The position numbers and the translations under genes are program-made. DNA of 40,841 nt from Acanthaster planci (Eukaryota; Echinodermata; Asteroidea; Valvatida; Acanthasteridae). A model generated the notes under the pieces. That model made no database searches and had not been told where the DNA came from. It worked only from the letters and a program-made list of their open reading frames with translations. The stretch covers positions 2,553,006-2,593,846 of the forward strand of contig NW_019091366.1 of assembly GCF_001949145.1 (NCBI RefSeq), written 5' to 3'. Shown piece after piece: positions 1 to 11,106 of this stretch (positions within the stretch are counted from its first letter, which is position 1; each line of letters starts with the position of its first letter).

Positions 1-240
1 TCCTTCAGGAGTTCGTTTCACTTTGACGCATTCATTAACTCTGGCGGAAAGATTCCCCGCTTGCTCGGCCAATGACACTGTAGTGCAGGGTCCATCAGTT
101 TGATTTGTCAGGGGAGTACGGCGGAGCTCAATGTGCCACGGCGCTGGGCCACACAACCAATAATAGCAAAGTTCTTTGACGTGTCATGTGAAGACGCTAC
201 AAACTTGCCCAAAAGAAGGGAAGAATTAGGACAACCTTCT
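1..240. other. CpG-enriched non-coding segment at window edge
   Basis: I count about 11 CpG dinucleotides in the first 200 bases, against roughly zero to two per 60 bases over most of the window. Two CCAAT words are present (GGCCAATGA at 67-75 and CCAAT at 157-161), and a bZIP-like word TGACGTGTCA lies at 177-186. No open frame is recognisable. It could be the edge of a promoter, an exon-proximal region or a conserved element extending off the left end. The enrichment is seen directly; any function is inferred. Confidence 0.3.
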
Positions 241-3120
241 TTGGGCTGATGTTTGATTCACTCCTGATGATGAAACACAACCCAACACTTCGTTATCACC
301 TCTGCTCCGCTGAGCTTCGCTTACTTGTGCACAAAATTGCCACAATATCAATTATAATACCGCAAATCAGAGGCAACCAAAGCAGCATCTTTGATGCCAA
401 TATAAACTCCCACAATGCAATACTCCTAGGGTTCTCTGATCAATAGGGCATTGTGGGTATCCCGGTAATTGCTGCTCCCAGGTCGGCACTGACCGAATCC
501 ATCAGCTTTTAGTGGCAAGCAGCACGAAGCCGGCCATTTTGGATGTAAGGGAAGGCAAACTGGGGAAATAACGCCTACAGCACTCTTTTGGCACTGAATT
601 GACTGCTCCGAGCAAACTGTTAATTCCATTTAGAAGTCCTAGGTGCCAAGAAGTACTCGCTAAAGCAGCCAGGTAATTTGGCTTCTGGTCATATATCCAG
701 AGCATAACTTAGTTTGAAGCCCCTAACTTGAAGTGAAGCTTTCCCCTATGGTCTGAAAACCATGGACCTCCGTCCCCACTGAAATGGCCAACTAATGATT
801 AACTGGGAAATTTAAAAGCAAAATTTGCTGCACTCGGAGGGATTACGCTGAGTATATGCTCTCAAGAGTTTGCAAATGCAGAGCAGAATAAAGGCGAAGA
901 AAAACACCATTACTGGCGTATTTTCAAGCTGGTTCTCCAAGACCGACAAAAAACACTACTGCCTTGTAACAGGACACAACCATAATCCTATCTTTGCAAT
1001 GCTAGCTGAGGTCTAGCACTGCTGTTCTTGAAATGACAGTCTAATAGAGAGCAGGGGCTGCAGGTTCTAACTGGCTCAAAAGACAATCCCCAACTCCAAG
1101 AAATCCAGTCAATGATTGTTCCCGCATTCCTCCTTTTTAGGATGCTGATGAAAAAGTGAATCATCTTGATCTGTCCATGTTCATGTATACAGAGAAGTCA
1201 TGATATTGAATGTGCAAGGAACACACAAATGAAACAAGAAACTAAACAGGCAAAAAATAAGTTGTAACAAGTAACCTAATCCCTAACAACCTCAAAAGTC
1301 AATCTCTTTCAGAGGGAGAGGAAAGTGCAAAGTGTCAATTCCATGATTTAAAAAGCACATCATTAGAGGAACCACTTAACCTCTGCCTGTATAAGCCACA
1401 ATCCCTGGTCCCCCCTGTAGGCCCACCGACTACTCAACTAATCTCCACGGGGATGGCATGGTCTATAGCTGGTCTCTCCAAAGAGCACAGCCTAAAACAC
1501 ATATACAAACAAGCCGCACAAAAGCCCCAACATGATCACTTGACCTCTAAAACACAGAGGACTCACCATGACTAGCCTATCTCTGGTGTGCAAGTTACTG
1601 GGGAAACCTAGCTCAGAAACCAAAATGAGAAAATGTCTTTGCCCCTATCTCTGGCATTTTATGTGAATCTTCCCAAAGAAGAGTTTATTCAAATCTTACA
1701 GTTTACTATAAACCTTGTTTTTATCATCTCAATGTTTTCTCTAAATACTTAAAGCATGTATTATTGCCAGTATCATTTCTTGCTATACCTGGCACTTTTA
1801 GCACCTTAATTTTTTTTACCTGGAGTGAATGGTATGAAATCAGAAAAATAAGCAAAAGAGAAAAACAAAACTGATTATCAATGGTTGGTGTCCAAAAATT
1901 GAAGGGATATAAATTTATGAAAAAAAAAATTTCATGTGACAAAACTATCAACAGCTGTTAAGCTTAAGTTTTTAATTCAAAAATAACAATACTGCTGAGC
2001 ACTAAAGGCACCTCAAATGAACATCTATCAATGTCTTTGTTCAAATAAAGTTCTTAGCACTACTTGATAACCTGTGCATAAAGACAGTCCCTCCTTTTCC
2101 CAACAAAACTGCATGTATTCAACCATCTTTAATTTTAATTTAAATGTAATGGTTCTAGATCAGTCAGTTTTGAAGTTTAATTTTCGAGTCATAGGAGTTG
2201 AATGCCCTCTATTTCCCTCTCTCTCCATCTGTCTTGAAATTCTAAATTGGGTCAATAAATCTATTACACTTTCCTGTTAATTGTAGGATGACTGACACTC
2301 AATCCAATGCTTTTCATGCTTCAAAAGCTTCAATTCTTTTTTTCTTTTCATTTCGCCAGCTCTTTGCATTTTTGCTCCCTTTTATTTTCTCCAACCTCTT
2401 TCATTGTAAGAATGGTTCGTGTTCAATTTGCAGGGTTACTCAACTTACAAAAAAACAGGTCCTCCTTTATGCTGAGGGGGAAAAGAACTTCAGTGCTGTT
2501 TCTTTTATGTTGCCAACGGGCATGGTGAGTGTTTGCCATGATTGACATCTTGCTTGGTAAATTCTGAGTCCGAACCTTTTCAAAGTAGTGAGAAGGGTCC
2601 GTGGGTAAATCACCAACATCGGCATAGACAGCATATTTGTTCACTACTTCAGACATGCCGTTTCCGTGATCTACATGCACTATGATGGCTATACGAGTGT
2701 TGTTGGCTGAACTGGTCTAGTTTTGGGAGGCAACTGCATGGCTTTAGCTGTACCATGCTGTTTGTTTCCATCGGTTGGTCGCTTGGTCGTCGATGGGCTC
2801 TCTGTGTCTCCGCTTGTGTGTGACAGTGCAACTTAATGTGAGTGACTTGCACCGGGGTGCTATACCATAGTGTCAGATGATCTGACATTGAAAGCATGGC
2901 CAGCTACGGTCTGATTGCCCATCACAATAGCTTGAATGGGGACAGCCACACTTGAGCCTTTTTTCTATGCCCGTTATTGGCGTGACGTGCAAACACAGGG
3001 CTTGCAATACAAATATTGATAGTACTTAACAAAATGAGAGCAGCACTCTAAAGTCAAAAGGACTGAGTGGGAAAGTGATACTACAAGTTGGCCACACAAT
3101 TAGGGTAATGTTGGCATAGG
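241..3120. other. AT-rich unique non-coding sequence
   Basis: No exon, RNA gene or known repeat was seen. Open frames are all under 90 codons and overlap on both strands, as expected by chance. The stretch holds short A or T runs (for example near 1920) and the 17-bp palindrome at 2871-2887, listed separately. The part from about 2560 to 3010 is less AT-rich than its surroundings but carries no motif I recognise. Confidence 0.6.
2871..2887. repeat. 17-bp perfect palindrome (8-bp arms, 1-nt centre)
   Basis: The arms are TGTCAGAT and ATCTGACA around a single G. Pairing stops at both outer edges, so this is not the core of a longer hairpin. TGTCA is also the half-site of TALE homeodomain proteins (MEIS/PREP family), so the palindrome presents two such half-sites facing one another. 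The geometry is seen; protein binding is inference. Confidence 0.6.
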
Positions 3121-3226
3121 CTGATTCACCCTGAGTCTTTTCTACTGGGGTCGACAGGCTCTATACAAACCCACCACCGTCACCATCATTGGCAGGCACC
3201 GTCGAACACCCCTCTTCGGGATGGAC

Positions 3227-3245
3227 GGAGGAGAGAGAGGGGGGA
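3227..3245 (+). repeat. Short GA-rich purine tract
   Basis: An uninterrupted run of G and A with a GAGAGAGAG core followed by six G. It lies 80 bases before a longer purine tract. It could bind GAGA-type zinc-finger proteins or be neutral low-complexity DNA. Confidence 0.6.
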
Positions 3246-3324
3246 TCTAATGGACCAGACTTGAGAACCCGGAGCTTGTGAGCGAGAGAAGCGATCTCTG
3301 GTTAGATGAGAGCAGGTTTCCAAT

Positions 3325-3398
3325 GGAATAAGAGGAGTGGGGGAGGGGGGAGACGAGAGAGAAAGGAAGAGAATGGAAAGAAAGGAGGAGGAAAGTGG
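3325..3398 (+). repeat. 74-bp purine-rich tract
   Basis: Nearly pure G/A, broken only by a few pyrimidines. It includes the G-runs GGGGG and GGGGGG separated by one A, then GAGAGAGAAAGGAAGAG-type sequence and GGAGGAGG. Long homopurine tracts can form triplex (H-DNA), and G-run groups can form quadruplexes. Here only two runs of four or more G are present, so a canonical quadruplex is not guaranteed. No gene is associated. Confidence 0.65.
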
Positions 3399-4000
3399 CC
3401 TATTTACCGAAGCTTTTAGCTTAAATCAACAGTGCTGTGTATGGTGATTGTGCTGTGGATGGGTAAGAATAACATTACTGTGTGAATTGGGGGCTGATGG
3501 AGGGTATGTACACACTGTCTATTTGTACATACTTCTGGACTGAATAAATACGGCCCGCTATTGGTTTATACAGCTCAGGCAGGCCACACATCCCCATTTG
3601 TGTCAATCAAGTCGGGCGGAAGGTGCCAACGCCAAGTTCATTATACTTTTTCTGCGCCTGGGTGAACTCTGGGGTCGTCATCTCAAAAGACAGATCAGAG
3701 GCTGGATCGGCTCTTGTACGCACCCATTGACTATAAAACGTACAAACAAGGGGTTCCAACTGCTGGGGTGCAGGCGCTGGGGCTAACGCTGTACATGCAC
3801 CATCATTTACTCAGCGGGGTGAACAACCACTGTCTCTACCTGGTAGCCTGTGTAAGCCTCAGCCAACCACAGCAAAGCTCAACCCACCCAGGGCAGACAG
3901 GGTCACCTGCACTGTTTGAAATCAGCTTCCCTGGAGACATTCCACTCAAGATCTCCACTTGTCTTAAGAAGCTTTGCACCAAATCATCATTACGATGTGT

Positions 4001-4010
4001 GGGGGGGGGG
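4001..4010 (+). repeat. G10 homopolymer
   Basis: Ten consecutive G preceded by GTGT. Such a run is prone to length polymorphism and sequencing error, which would shift any reading frame through it. Confidence 0.9.
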
Positions 4011-4854
4011 AGTGGGCACTTTTCTCTTTGGGGAACCAAGGAGGACACCCAAGACAGTTCCCCTGTCTCCCTTTGCTTGGCTGCGCCCCAGTTGTGATAT
4101 AATCAGGCTTTCCGAGAGGGAGAGGAAAACCTCAAGAGAGGGAGTGGCTAGTGTTTGTTGTTATAGGAACAATCCAACACAAAATGTGTTTGGGCAAGGG
4201 CAGTAGAGGCTTACACAGCCAGTGATATTGATGTGATTAAAGTAATAAAAGGGCAAATTGCTGCTATTTTCTTGTAGTGTGAAGATTCACAGGGGAAGAC
4301 AGCTGTCAATATATCCAGTCCCCTTGTCAATCAGTGTGATTTACATTTATTTTAACAGTATCTCTTTTCCAGTTGATATTTTTGGGCCATTTCATTTTTC
4401 TCTGCTCAGGCAAGTCAAACACAAAAATCAGTTCATCCAAGAGTAAAATAACACACTTTATGACTGTTTGGAAACATCATTCTCAAGTTACCGAGTCCTT
4501 TTTTGTTGTACAGGTTTCCCTCTTTTTGGGGGGGAGGGATAACAATTTCATCTTTTCTGAACTGACCTTAACTGGAAAAAGGTTCTGCTTCTTATAATAA
4601 AACAGAAACTAGGCAATCAAAAGTATACTGATAAAGAAAAGAGCAATCTACAGTAAATGCCAATTCCACACTTCGGGATATCCCCATAGATTGACAACAT
4701 ATTTCTGAACAATAAACAGGATTATTTAACAGAACATTTGATAAAACACTTGAGAATTATTCAAAAACAAAAAATAAAAAATCCAGACATACATGTATCA
4801 AATCATTCCACTTTCCAAACTGTTCCAAAGTTTCCTCTGAGCTGACTCCTGCCT

Positions 4855-4866
4855 ACACACACACAC
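4855..4866. repeat. (AC)6 microsatellite
   Basis: Six AC dinucleotides in a row. Confidence 0.85.
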
Positions 4867-5089
4867 CCTCTGATTAATCACCTCACTACAAGAACCCTAA
4901 CCACAGCAACCCCTGAGCACCGGTGAAATTCTTTTGATGTCTTCACTCTGAATTACAGAATTCATTCTTGCCCACTTTTCAAATTCAATTCCATTTTCTG
5001 CCACAGCTGCCGGTTCTAATGTTTCTATACCAGTCACTGAAACATGACACAGTTCATATTTTTATACCGGTGATTTAGAGTTGAGACCG

Positions 5090-5116
5090 TGACCTCAGGT
5101 CATAAAGATGTGACCC
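5090..5116. promoter_or_regulatory. Nuclear-receptor-like element: everted repeat plus third half-site
   Basis: Three perfect RGGTCA-type half-sites lie in 27 bp: TGACCT (5090-5095), one C, AGGTCA (5097-5102), eight bases, then TGACCC (5111-5116). The first two form a 13-bp palindrome, that is an everted repeat with spacer 1. RGGTCA is the half-site of the RXR-partner class of nuclear receptors, and orientation and spacing set the partner. The centre CCTCAGG also resembles an AP-2 site. The words are seen; binding is inferred. Confidence 0.4.
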
Positions 5117-6114
5117 CGCCAGATCTATTTCCTTGGTATCACTCACCAACTCTCCGTGGAATCCACCGCTAGTCCTGAATTCTTTCACTATACCACAAAA
5201 CTGGAGGAAAAAAAATCTTTCTACTGATGGTATAAGCACTTCCACTTTTGTTCTCCTCTGGGGTTCGCAAATCATTTGGAGCCAAAAACTAGGCCAATTC
5301 CTTCTTAAACAAACACTGAGATCTTAGAGTTAAAATGGTCCATTAAAGAAGCTGTTACAAAGTAACCTCAAGTACATGTAGCGGTATTTTAATTTCTTAA
5401 AATTTTACTTCCTAAAATTATTGCAATTATGACACTGCCACTTATTCTCAGCATGACTGTATCATCATTTTTTCTTATTAAAACCTCCACCATGTTAACC
5501 TTTGACAAATGGCATTTTATTTAACTAATGATCACAAATCATTCCACCTACCATCCTTCTTCCATATTTATGACCTAAAGAATAGTCATCTACTTTCCAA
5601 GTTCGAACCTATCTACAGGCCTGTACTTCCGTGGCATTCATTTTAGTACCAACACACCATCACAACACAAGTACTCCTTGATCTTTAAGCCTCCTTGACC
5701 CATGCCTCACTCTGAGGCAACAGCTTTGTGGATGCCGCCAAGGCTGGAATCAAACAACCAGTCAAGTTTTATTTGGGAAACCATCTACTGCCCTCACTGT
5801 AATGAAGTAGCACTTGAAACATGAGATCTGTCACTACCACGGTAGTTTGGAAGGGTTGAATGGTTAGCCTCACAGGGGACCAGAAAAAAAGTTAGGGACC
5901 AATGTATGCCTGGTTGCCTGGTTACAGAACTGGTGGGTACCTGGTTGACTGACCAAGAGAGGGAGCCAAACAACTCACTTCTTCTGAGTTAGCACACAGG
6001 TAAAAAGTACATGTATATCAACAACCTCCACCTCAACAAAATTTTCTTTGAGTAAAACTGATAGTATTCTTAGCATGAAAACTAAACAGAGTGGACAAGA
6101 ATTTGAGATAATAC

Positions 6115-6144
6115 CCAAATACATTGAAACCAAATACATTTAAA
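6115..6144 (+). repeat. 15-bp tandem pair
   Basis: CCAAATACATTGAAA is followed directly by CCAAATACATTTAAA, with one mismatch (14 of 15). Probably a small replication-slippage duplication. Confidence 0.75.
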
Positions 6145-6219
6145 CTCCAACCACAAAGCAACCAACAGAGAAAAGTTTAACATTAGCTATATCTATTAAA
6201 ATTTGGCCAGGGAATGATC

Positions 6220-6262
6220 AATTAAACTTAAGTAACTAATTAACTTAAACTTGAAATTAAGT
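6220..6262. promoter_or_regulatory. Homeodomain-core-rich AT patch
   Basis: Several ATTAA, TTAA and CTAATTAA words occur within about 40 bases, and the centre AAGTAACTAATTAACTT is nearly self-complementary. ATTA/TAAT is the core site of Antp-type homeodomains. AT-rich DNA produces such words easily, so this is only a weak candidate binding cluster. Confidence 0.2.
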
Positions 6263-7631
6263 CACTAACACCAGACTGGAAAAAAATGTGATACAAATTT
6301 GATACACAAAGCTAAAAATAATGCAAGCGACACAGATCGAGACAGAAGTCATTTCCTTGATTTAAAATGCAACGAGTGCATACAACAGGCTAGTTCAGCA
6401 TGTTCATGCCATGATTTCCATCGGACTACTGCTCCACGTTAGAAATGCAAATACTGATGATGAGGTTGAGATAAAATAAATACGAAAGCGGCTTAAACAG
6501 GAAAATGAACACGATAAGAGGGATTTCCCACTGCTGCAACACAAAGCACAGAAGGGCAAGGGGACTGTACTTAATGCTGTGGATCAGAGTATCTGAATAT
6601 CTGGCATATACCGGGATAATGAGACGGTGATAAAGCACTGAGTGTGAGTAGTCAGGCTCTAGTCTGCCAACGGCACCGATGCGGACGAAAGATACTCCAC
6701 AGTTTCCACCGCGGTTTGCAGGAAAAAATGAGACTGAGATTTCTGTGCGATGGAAGGAGCAGATGGAGGGAGGGGAATGGCTTGACAGACAGTGTGACAA
6801 ACAGAGAAAGAGAGACGGGCTAGGCAGATAGAAAGGCAGGGATGGCTAGATATACTAAATATATAATTTAATGAGGTTTAGTACTTAGAACTAACAGAAG
6901 TACTTACATATATTTAGCCCAGTTGTGAGTTTAATCAACATTACTTAAATTATGTTTTAGGCAAACAAAAGTCTTGAAATACAAAAAGCCCATTCTACAG
7001 TCAAAAAATACTATGGAGACGAGATGGACAAAAGAAGTCTCCAGCGGTGCAGATGAAAAACTACACCGATGAAACTGGCAAACATGTAAACAAATAAATA
7101 AATCCATTTAACTAGGGAAATGAACTATGAACGGTGAGTTATGTGGACAAAGACACAGATTAATATTATGATATTAAAAAAGTCAAGAAAACTGTATCTT
7201 CAGAGATGACCTTGCCCCGAAAATCTAGAATTTGGGATGGATTGCTTAATTTCTCATCTAGAAAATAAAAGTAATGTTTTCTTGAATCCTTGCCCAAAAC
7301 TGGAGAACAAAGACAGCAGCAAATGAAGTACACACATTTAAAAAACCTACAAACCTCCATACCTCATTAGAGGATAGAGACTTTAGACTCAATCTATTCA
7401 TGATATAAGACTACTTGTTATTCTGCTCAACCTTTGCAAGGAAAAAAATCTGCTGGTTTCTGGGACATGGAATTGAAAAGCATGAATTTAAACACCACGG
7501 CCAGACCATGATAATGTAGATTTTAGCCTCAATACCAACCAGGTGGAACTAATGTTGTCAGACAGAGTAGCTGGAATTCTGAATAGCGAACGACAGCTAG
7601 CATAATAAAAGGCCTCATCAAGAGATCAAGA

Positions 7632-7820
7632 ACCGGGACGAGAGGGTTTTACTAGGCATGGGAGGGACGGGGCTGGATGGATGGTACAAGCCTGCCAGCC
7701 GGTCGGCAAGCCTACCCCACAGCCTAGTCCACCCAGGCTGCCAAGCGAGGCGCAATGCCGACGCGATAATCCTCTCCTGATCGGCAAAAGTACTCTTCCG
7801 CTGCTGCTCGGCCAAGCGGA
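7632..7820. promoter_or_regulatory. CpG-dense block, possible promoter or exon-proximal island
   Basis: I count 14 CpG in about 190 bases. This is the densest block of the window and is bordered sharply by AT-rich sequence. It contains three related words around TCGGCAAG, TCGGCAAA and TCGGCCAAG. On the minus strand a pyrimidine-rich run ending in AG (exon would start at about 7803) leads into an open frame, but the translation matches no domain I recognise and no good donor follows. A small unmethylated regulatory island, a promoter or a cryptic exon are all possible. Confidence 0.3.
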
Positions 7821-9507
7821 GGGAAAAACTGATTACATGGATGGAGTGGAAATGAATGAATGAATTCAGTGCTACCATACAGGTATGAGTGCATGTAGTA
7901 CTCATTGTTAAATGAACCTCTAACCAGTAGGGGAAGAATATCTTTGTGCATGTATTACATTAAGATGTCCTTAAGACGTCAACTCCTCCGTTTATTTATC
8001 TTCAGATATTACAAATTTTTCTGAGCAAGAAAAATCATTTAAACACTGTTTATTCCAGAAATGAAAAGGAAAAATCTTTGGTTCATTTAAAATTCATTTC
8101 CCGGCATATTACATTTATTTTACACAAAAAAGTCAGGGACCACCCATTTTTTTCTTCATTTTACAGTGAGAAATGCATGAGCTCTGTTTTCTGGGTTTGC
8201 TGCACTTTAGTTCTGACTATTGACATCCCAATATGAGGGATGTCTCTGAGGCATCAAAAATTACAATTACAAGCCAGAGCACTCAGCTAACATGAGCAGG
8301 ATTTTAGCAAGTCTATCTGCTTATTATATTAGCATTAATGCACAGTATTACCGTAATGTAAATGGGAGCTTCAAATGAATTCATATACCGACATTATGCA
8401 TGCTAAATTCACTACAGCAAACTGGCCTTTTTAATCTCCTGCTTTGAGCAGGCAGAGGTATTGTATGATACAGCACTAGGCCATTTTCATAATTTGATAA
8501 TCAAATCAAAGTTGGGTTCTACAACAGGTTTTGTAAAAAGACGATTCTTGTTGAAGTTAATACTTGGCATTTCAAGGTTTGGGGATACTTTGGCGTTGTT
8601 TTACAGCACTGGTGTTCACAACGTTTCCCATTCAGGTGAGAGTAGTTCAACCTGCTTCCTTTTCTCTACAACCAAGCTAAATTCTAACACCAGTTTAGAA
8701 ATCTTAAGTACCTGAAGGTAATGGCAAATAGCTCATGGAAATACAGAGACTTGGACAATCACAATAGCTTCAGCCAATTTCACTTCAGTGAGAGAAACCT
8801 GCTGTCAGCTTTATTTAAGTCAGACATTTTTAAGTGAGTTTTTTTGGTTTACGTTGAAAGTTTATTACAACGTATTCCATCAAGTAACGCATATATACAA
8901 CATGATAGGAAAACTTTTTTCAAATCCAAATAAGACTGAGAACATTTACATTCTTGACCAGTTAAATTATGGCTCTAAGTTGTAAAATACAACTGGCAGA
9001 TCTTTCAAGATCAAACAAATCCGCCAGCAATGAATCCTTTGGTGTGAACTATATAAAATGACTGGCAATACATTTTAGGCTGAAATGTTTCTATCCTTCA
9101 TCAAGATTGTGTCTGTCAAAATTCCATCAATAATAAAAAAAAAGATAATCCTTACAATTTCAATCCTTTGATTGAAATTCTAACAGTCCAGACTTCAGCA
9201 AAGACAAGTGGATTGAGAGTGAATCCACAGCCACACATAAACTGCCCTAGGGTCTCTGGAAAGCTGTAAGCCAAACTGGATACAGACAGAGAGAGAGAAG
9301 ATGTCAATGGATTGCCCGCGTCCTGAGCTGAACTCGGCAATGCTTGCCTGTAATCCTTGACAATCCTGTTTCTCTCAATACAATCTTCTGGAATTGAGAT
9401 TCACCTTAAAGGAAAAACTAGTGCACATTTGAAATTATGAAGAGAACTGAGGGACTAAAATGAATGCGGCAAGCAGTCAATGATTATAAGCAGATCTTCA
9501 TGTGCAA

Positions 9508-9563
9508 TACCACAATCAATCTAAATGTACCCGTATTTACCACAATCAATCTAAATGTACCCG
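9508..9563 (+). repeat. Tandem duplication, 30-bp period
   Basis: The 26 bases at 9508-9533 (starting TACCACAATCAATC and ending in TGTACCCG) are repeated without mismatch at 9538-9563. The four bases that complete the period fall outside the identical part, and the bases after each copy differ slightly (TATTTAC against CATTCCT). The perfect identity suggests a recent duplication. Each copy carries an AATCAATC word, which resembles a PBX-type site. Confidence 0.85.
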
Positions 9564-10210
9564 CATTCCTATTGCTTTATCTCTGCACCAATTTCAACTT
9601 GATTTTCAGCATCAAATTGTCCCCGTCCACAGCTCATTCACGTTTCAGTTTTGTTCAGAAAAAAGGAGACATTCTGCCTGCAACATGACTCTATGAATGT
9701 AGTCATAAAAACCCTCTCTTCGTGGTTTAAAGGAAGCAATACAGTATTTGTTTCAAAATGGAAAAACTAATCTAAAAGCAAGATAACAAAATAATTTCAG
9801 CTTAGATAATCTAAGCCACATGATTGATACATTTATATGGAAGAAATATACCCTGGGCACGAATCATCATATTTATTTACAACTTCAACTATTTTTTATG
9901 AGTACACCGGCCATTATGCTACCCAGTTACGCCACAAAAGAAAACCTCAAATGCGCATAAGCTGACATATTATCCATAGTAGTCCCCAGACAGAAAAACC
10001 TCCCAGGAATTTGAACTTCACAAGGTTAGAGAAAATAGCCGAGTGAGATTTATGGAGTATTTCTGGCCAGGGAGTTTTTATGGAGCAAGGGCTGAGATGG
10101 AATGATCTTAACAGATGTGAGAGGGGATCCGTTGGCTCCAAGAAGTCTGGCCACTACTGATACCAGAGGCTGGGCCAAGACAGCCAAACCTGATGAGATG
10201 TTATTCCAAT

Positions 10211-10230
10211 CATGACCAGAGAGGGCGCTT
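10211..10230 (+). promoter_or_regulatory. CTCF-like core word
   Basis: The stretch CATGACCAGAGAGGGCGCTT contains AGAGGGCGC, which fits the 3' nine positions of the bilaterian CTCF consensus (AGRKGGCRS). The upstream CCA is shifted by one base from the ideal spacing. It is a partial match only, and its orientation would be plus strand. Confidence 0.25.
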
Positions 10231-11090
10231 TCCACATCAACTGCTCCTGGCATTAAATCAAGCTGCATCAATTTTAAACGCAAATAGGTTACTACTTCCT
10301 TAAGATCAAAACTGTTTCACTGACATCTCATCCTCGGGCTAATTTCCTTGATAAACAATTAGAAAAACAAGAACAGTACATGTACCCGCTATGGTGTGCC
10401 TTTTATATATACATTTTTTTATCACAACCAGCTTGTTTTACCAAGATTTGATGAGTCTAAATATATCTCTCAAGGGACTACTTTGTCTTGGAATGTCAAC
10501 ACTTACTTAGAAAAGGCTGCCCAGTGTTAAGCAAGCACACATATCAAGCAGTCATGACAAAAGATAACGGCCAACTGAACCATTCAATCCTCTGATTTCA
10601 AGGAAGAACAGAGGTAATTCCTGATAATATTGGCAATTTGGTATCAATTTGCCCCATCCAGACCCACATACCTGACAGGGTAAGTGGGATGCCATTCATC
10701 TTTTCTGTAGTTTTAGGATGCCACTGGCTGTCACCACCTTTGCTCTGGGGCAAGAATCTGCCAAGACTTGGGACTCCAACCCAGAGAACAGAAGCAGGCT
10801 TTTGTGTCCGACCTGTCACCACCATTCAGGGTTGAAATTACAGTCAATGAAGGGCAGGATCGGATGTCTTACCCCTGGTATAATAAAGGCTAGAACCTGG
10901 TCCCATCATAGCCCCTGTCTGCCCTCCATATTACCCCCCTCTGGCCATTCAGTGTTATTGTTACTTAAGGGTACCTACTGTTCCTCATGCCATGTCATAC
11001 TCTTACACTTGCTGATGAACTATGGTCAAATCAAAGGGCAGAATGTGTCTACAGAAAAGGACTTTTTTTCCTTTGGGGCATGACTGTTGC

Positions 11091-11106
11091 AAGGTCACTC
11101 AGGTCA
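11091..11106 (+). promoter_or_regulatory. Perfect AGGTCA direct repeat, spacer 3 (DR3)
   Basis: AGGTCA (11092-11097), CTC, then AGGTCA (11101-11106), both half-sites perfect. The first half-site has the extension CAAGGTCA favoured by monomeric receptors of the ERR/SF-1 type. In vertebrates DR3 is the classic arrangement for VDR-RXR-type heterodimers, and invertebrate deuterostomes have related receptors. Twelve fixed bases are matched. Occupancy and target gene are unknown. Confidence 0.45.

Larger units (their letters stand above)
3121..4250. other. GC- and purine-richer non-coding block
   Basis: This stretch has more CpG than its flanks (about nine between 3150 and 3300, and several more between 3610 and 3790). 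It contains two purine tracts and a G10 run. It also carries the longest open frame of the window (3714-4097, about 127 codons). That frame has no recognisable domain, and its 3' part runs through the G10 run, so I do not call it a gene. It could be a promoter-proximal or regulatory block, or simply a local composition shift. Confidence 0.4.
4251..7600. other. AT-rich unique non-coding sequence
   Basis: No gene was seen. The stretch holds an (AC)6 microsatellite, the nuclear-receptor-like triple site at 5090-5116, three of the window's eleven TACATGTA words (4790, 5373, 6008), a 15-bp tandem pair at 6115-6144 and an ATTA/TAAT-rich patch at about 6220-6262. The minus-strand open frame at 6426-6800 (about 124 codons) translates to hydrophobic, low-information sequence with no known domain. 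Confidence 0.6.

Noticed and set aside
3222-3230. TGGACGGAG, similar to the miR-184 seed region
   Set aside because: The match ends after nine bases in a GA-repeat and no star arm or long stem is present.
3714-4097. Longest plus-strand open frame (about 127 codons)
   Set aside because: No known domain, no convincing splice or initiation context, passes through the G10 run, and falls within the length range expected by chance in 41 kb.
6426-6800. Minus-strand open frame of about 124 codons
   Set aside because: Low-information hydrophobic translation, no family resemblance, chance length.
8075-8083. TCTTTGGTT, the start of miR-9
   Set aside because: Identity stops after nine bases and there is no complementary arm nearby.
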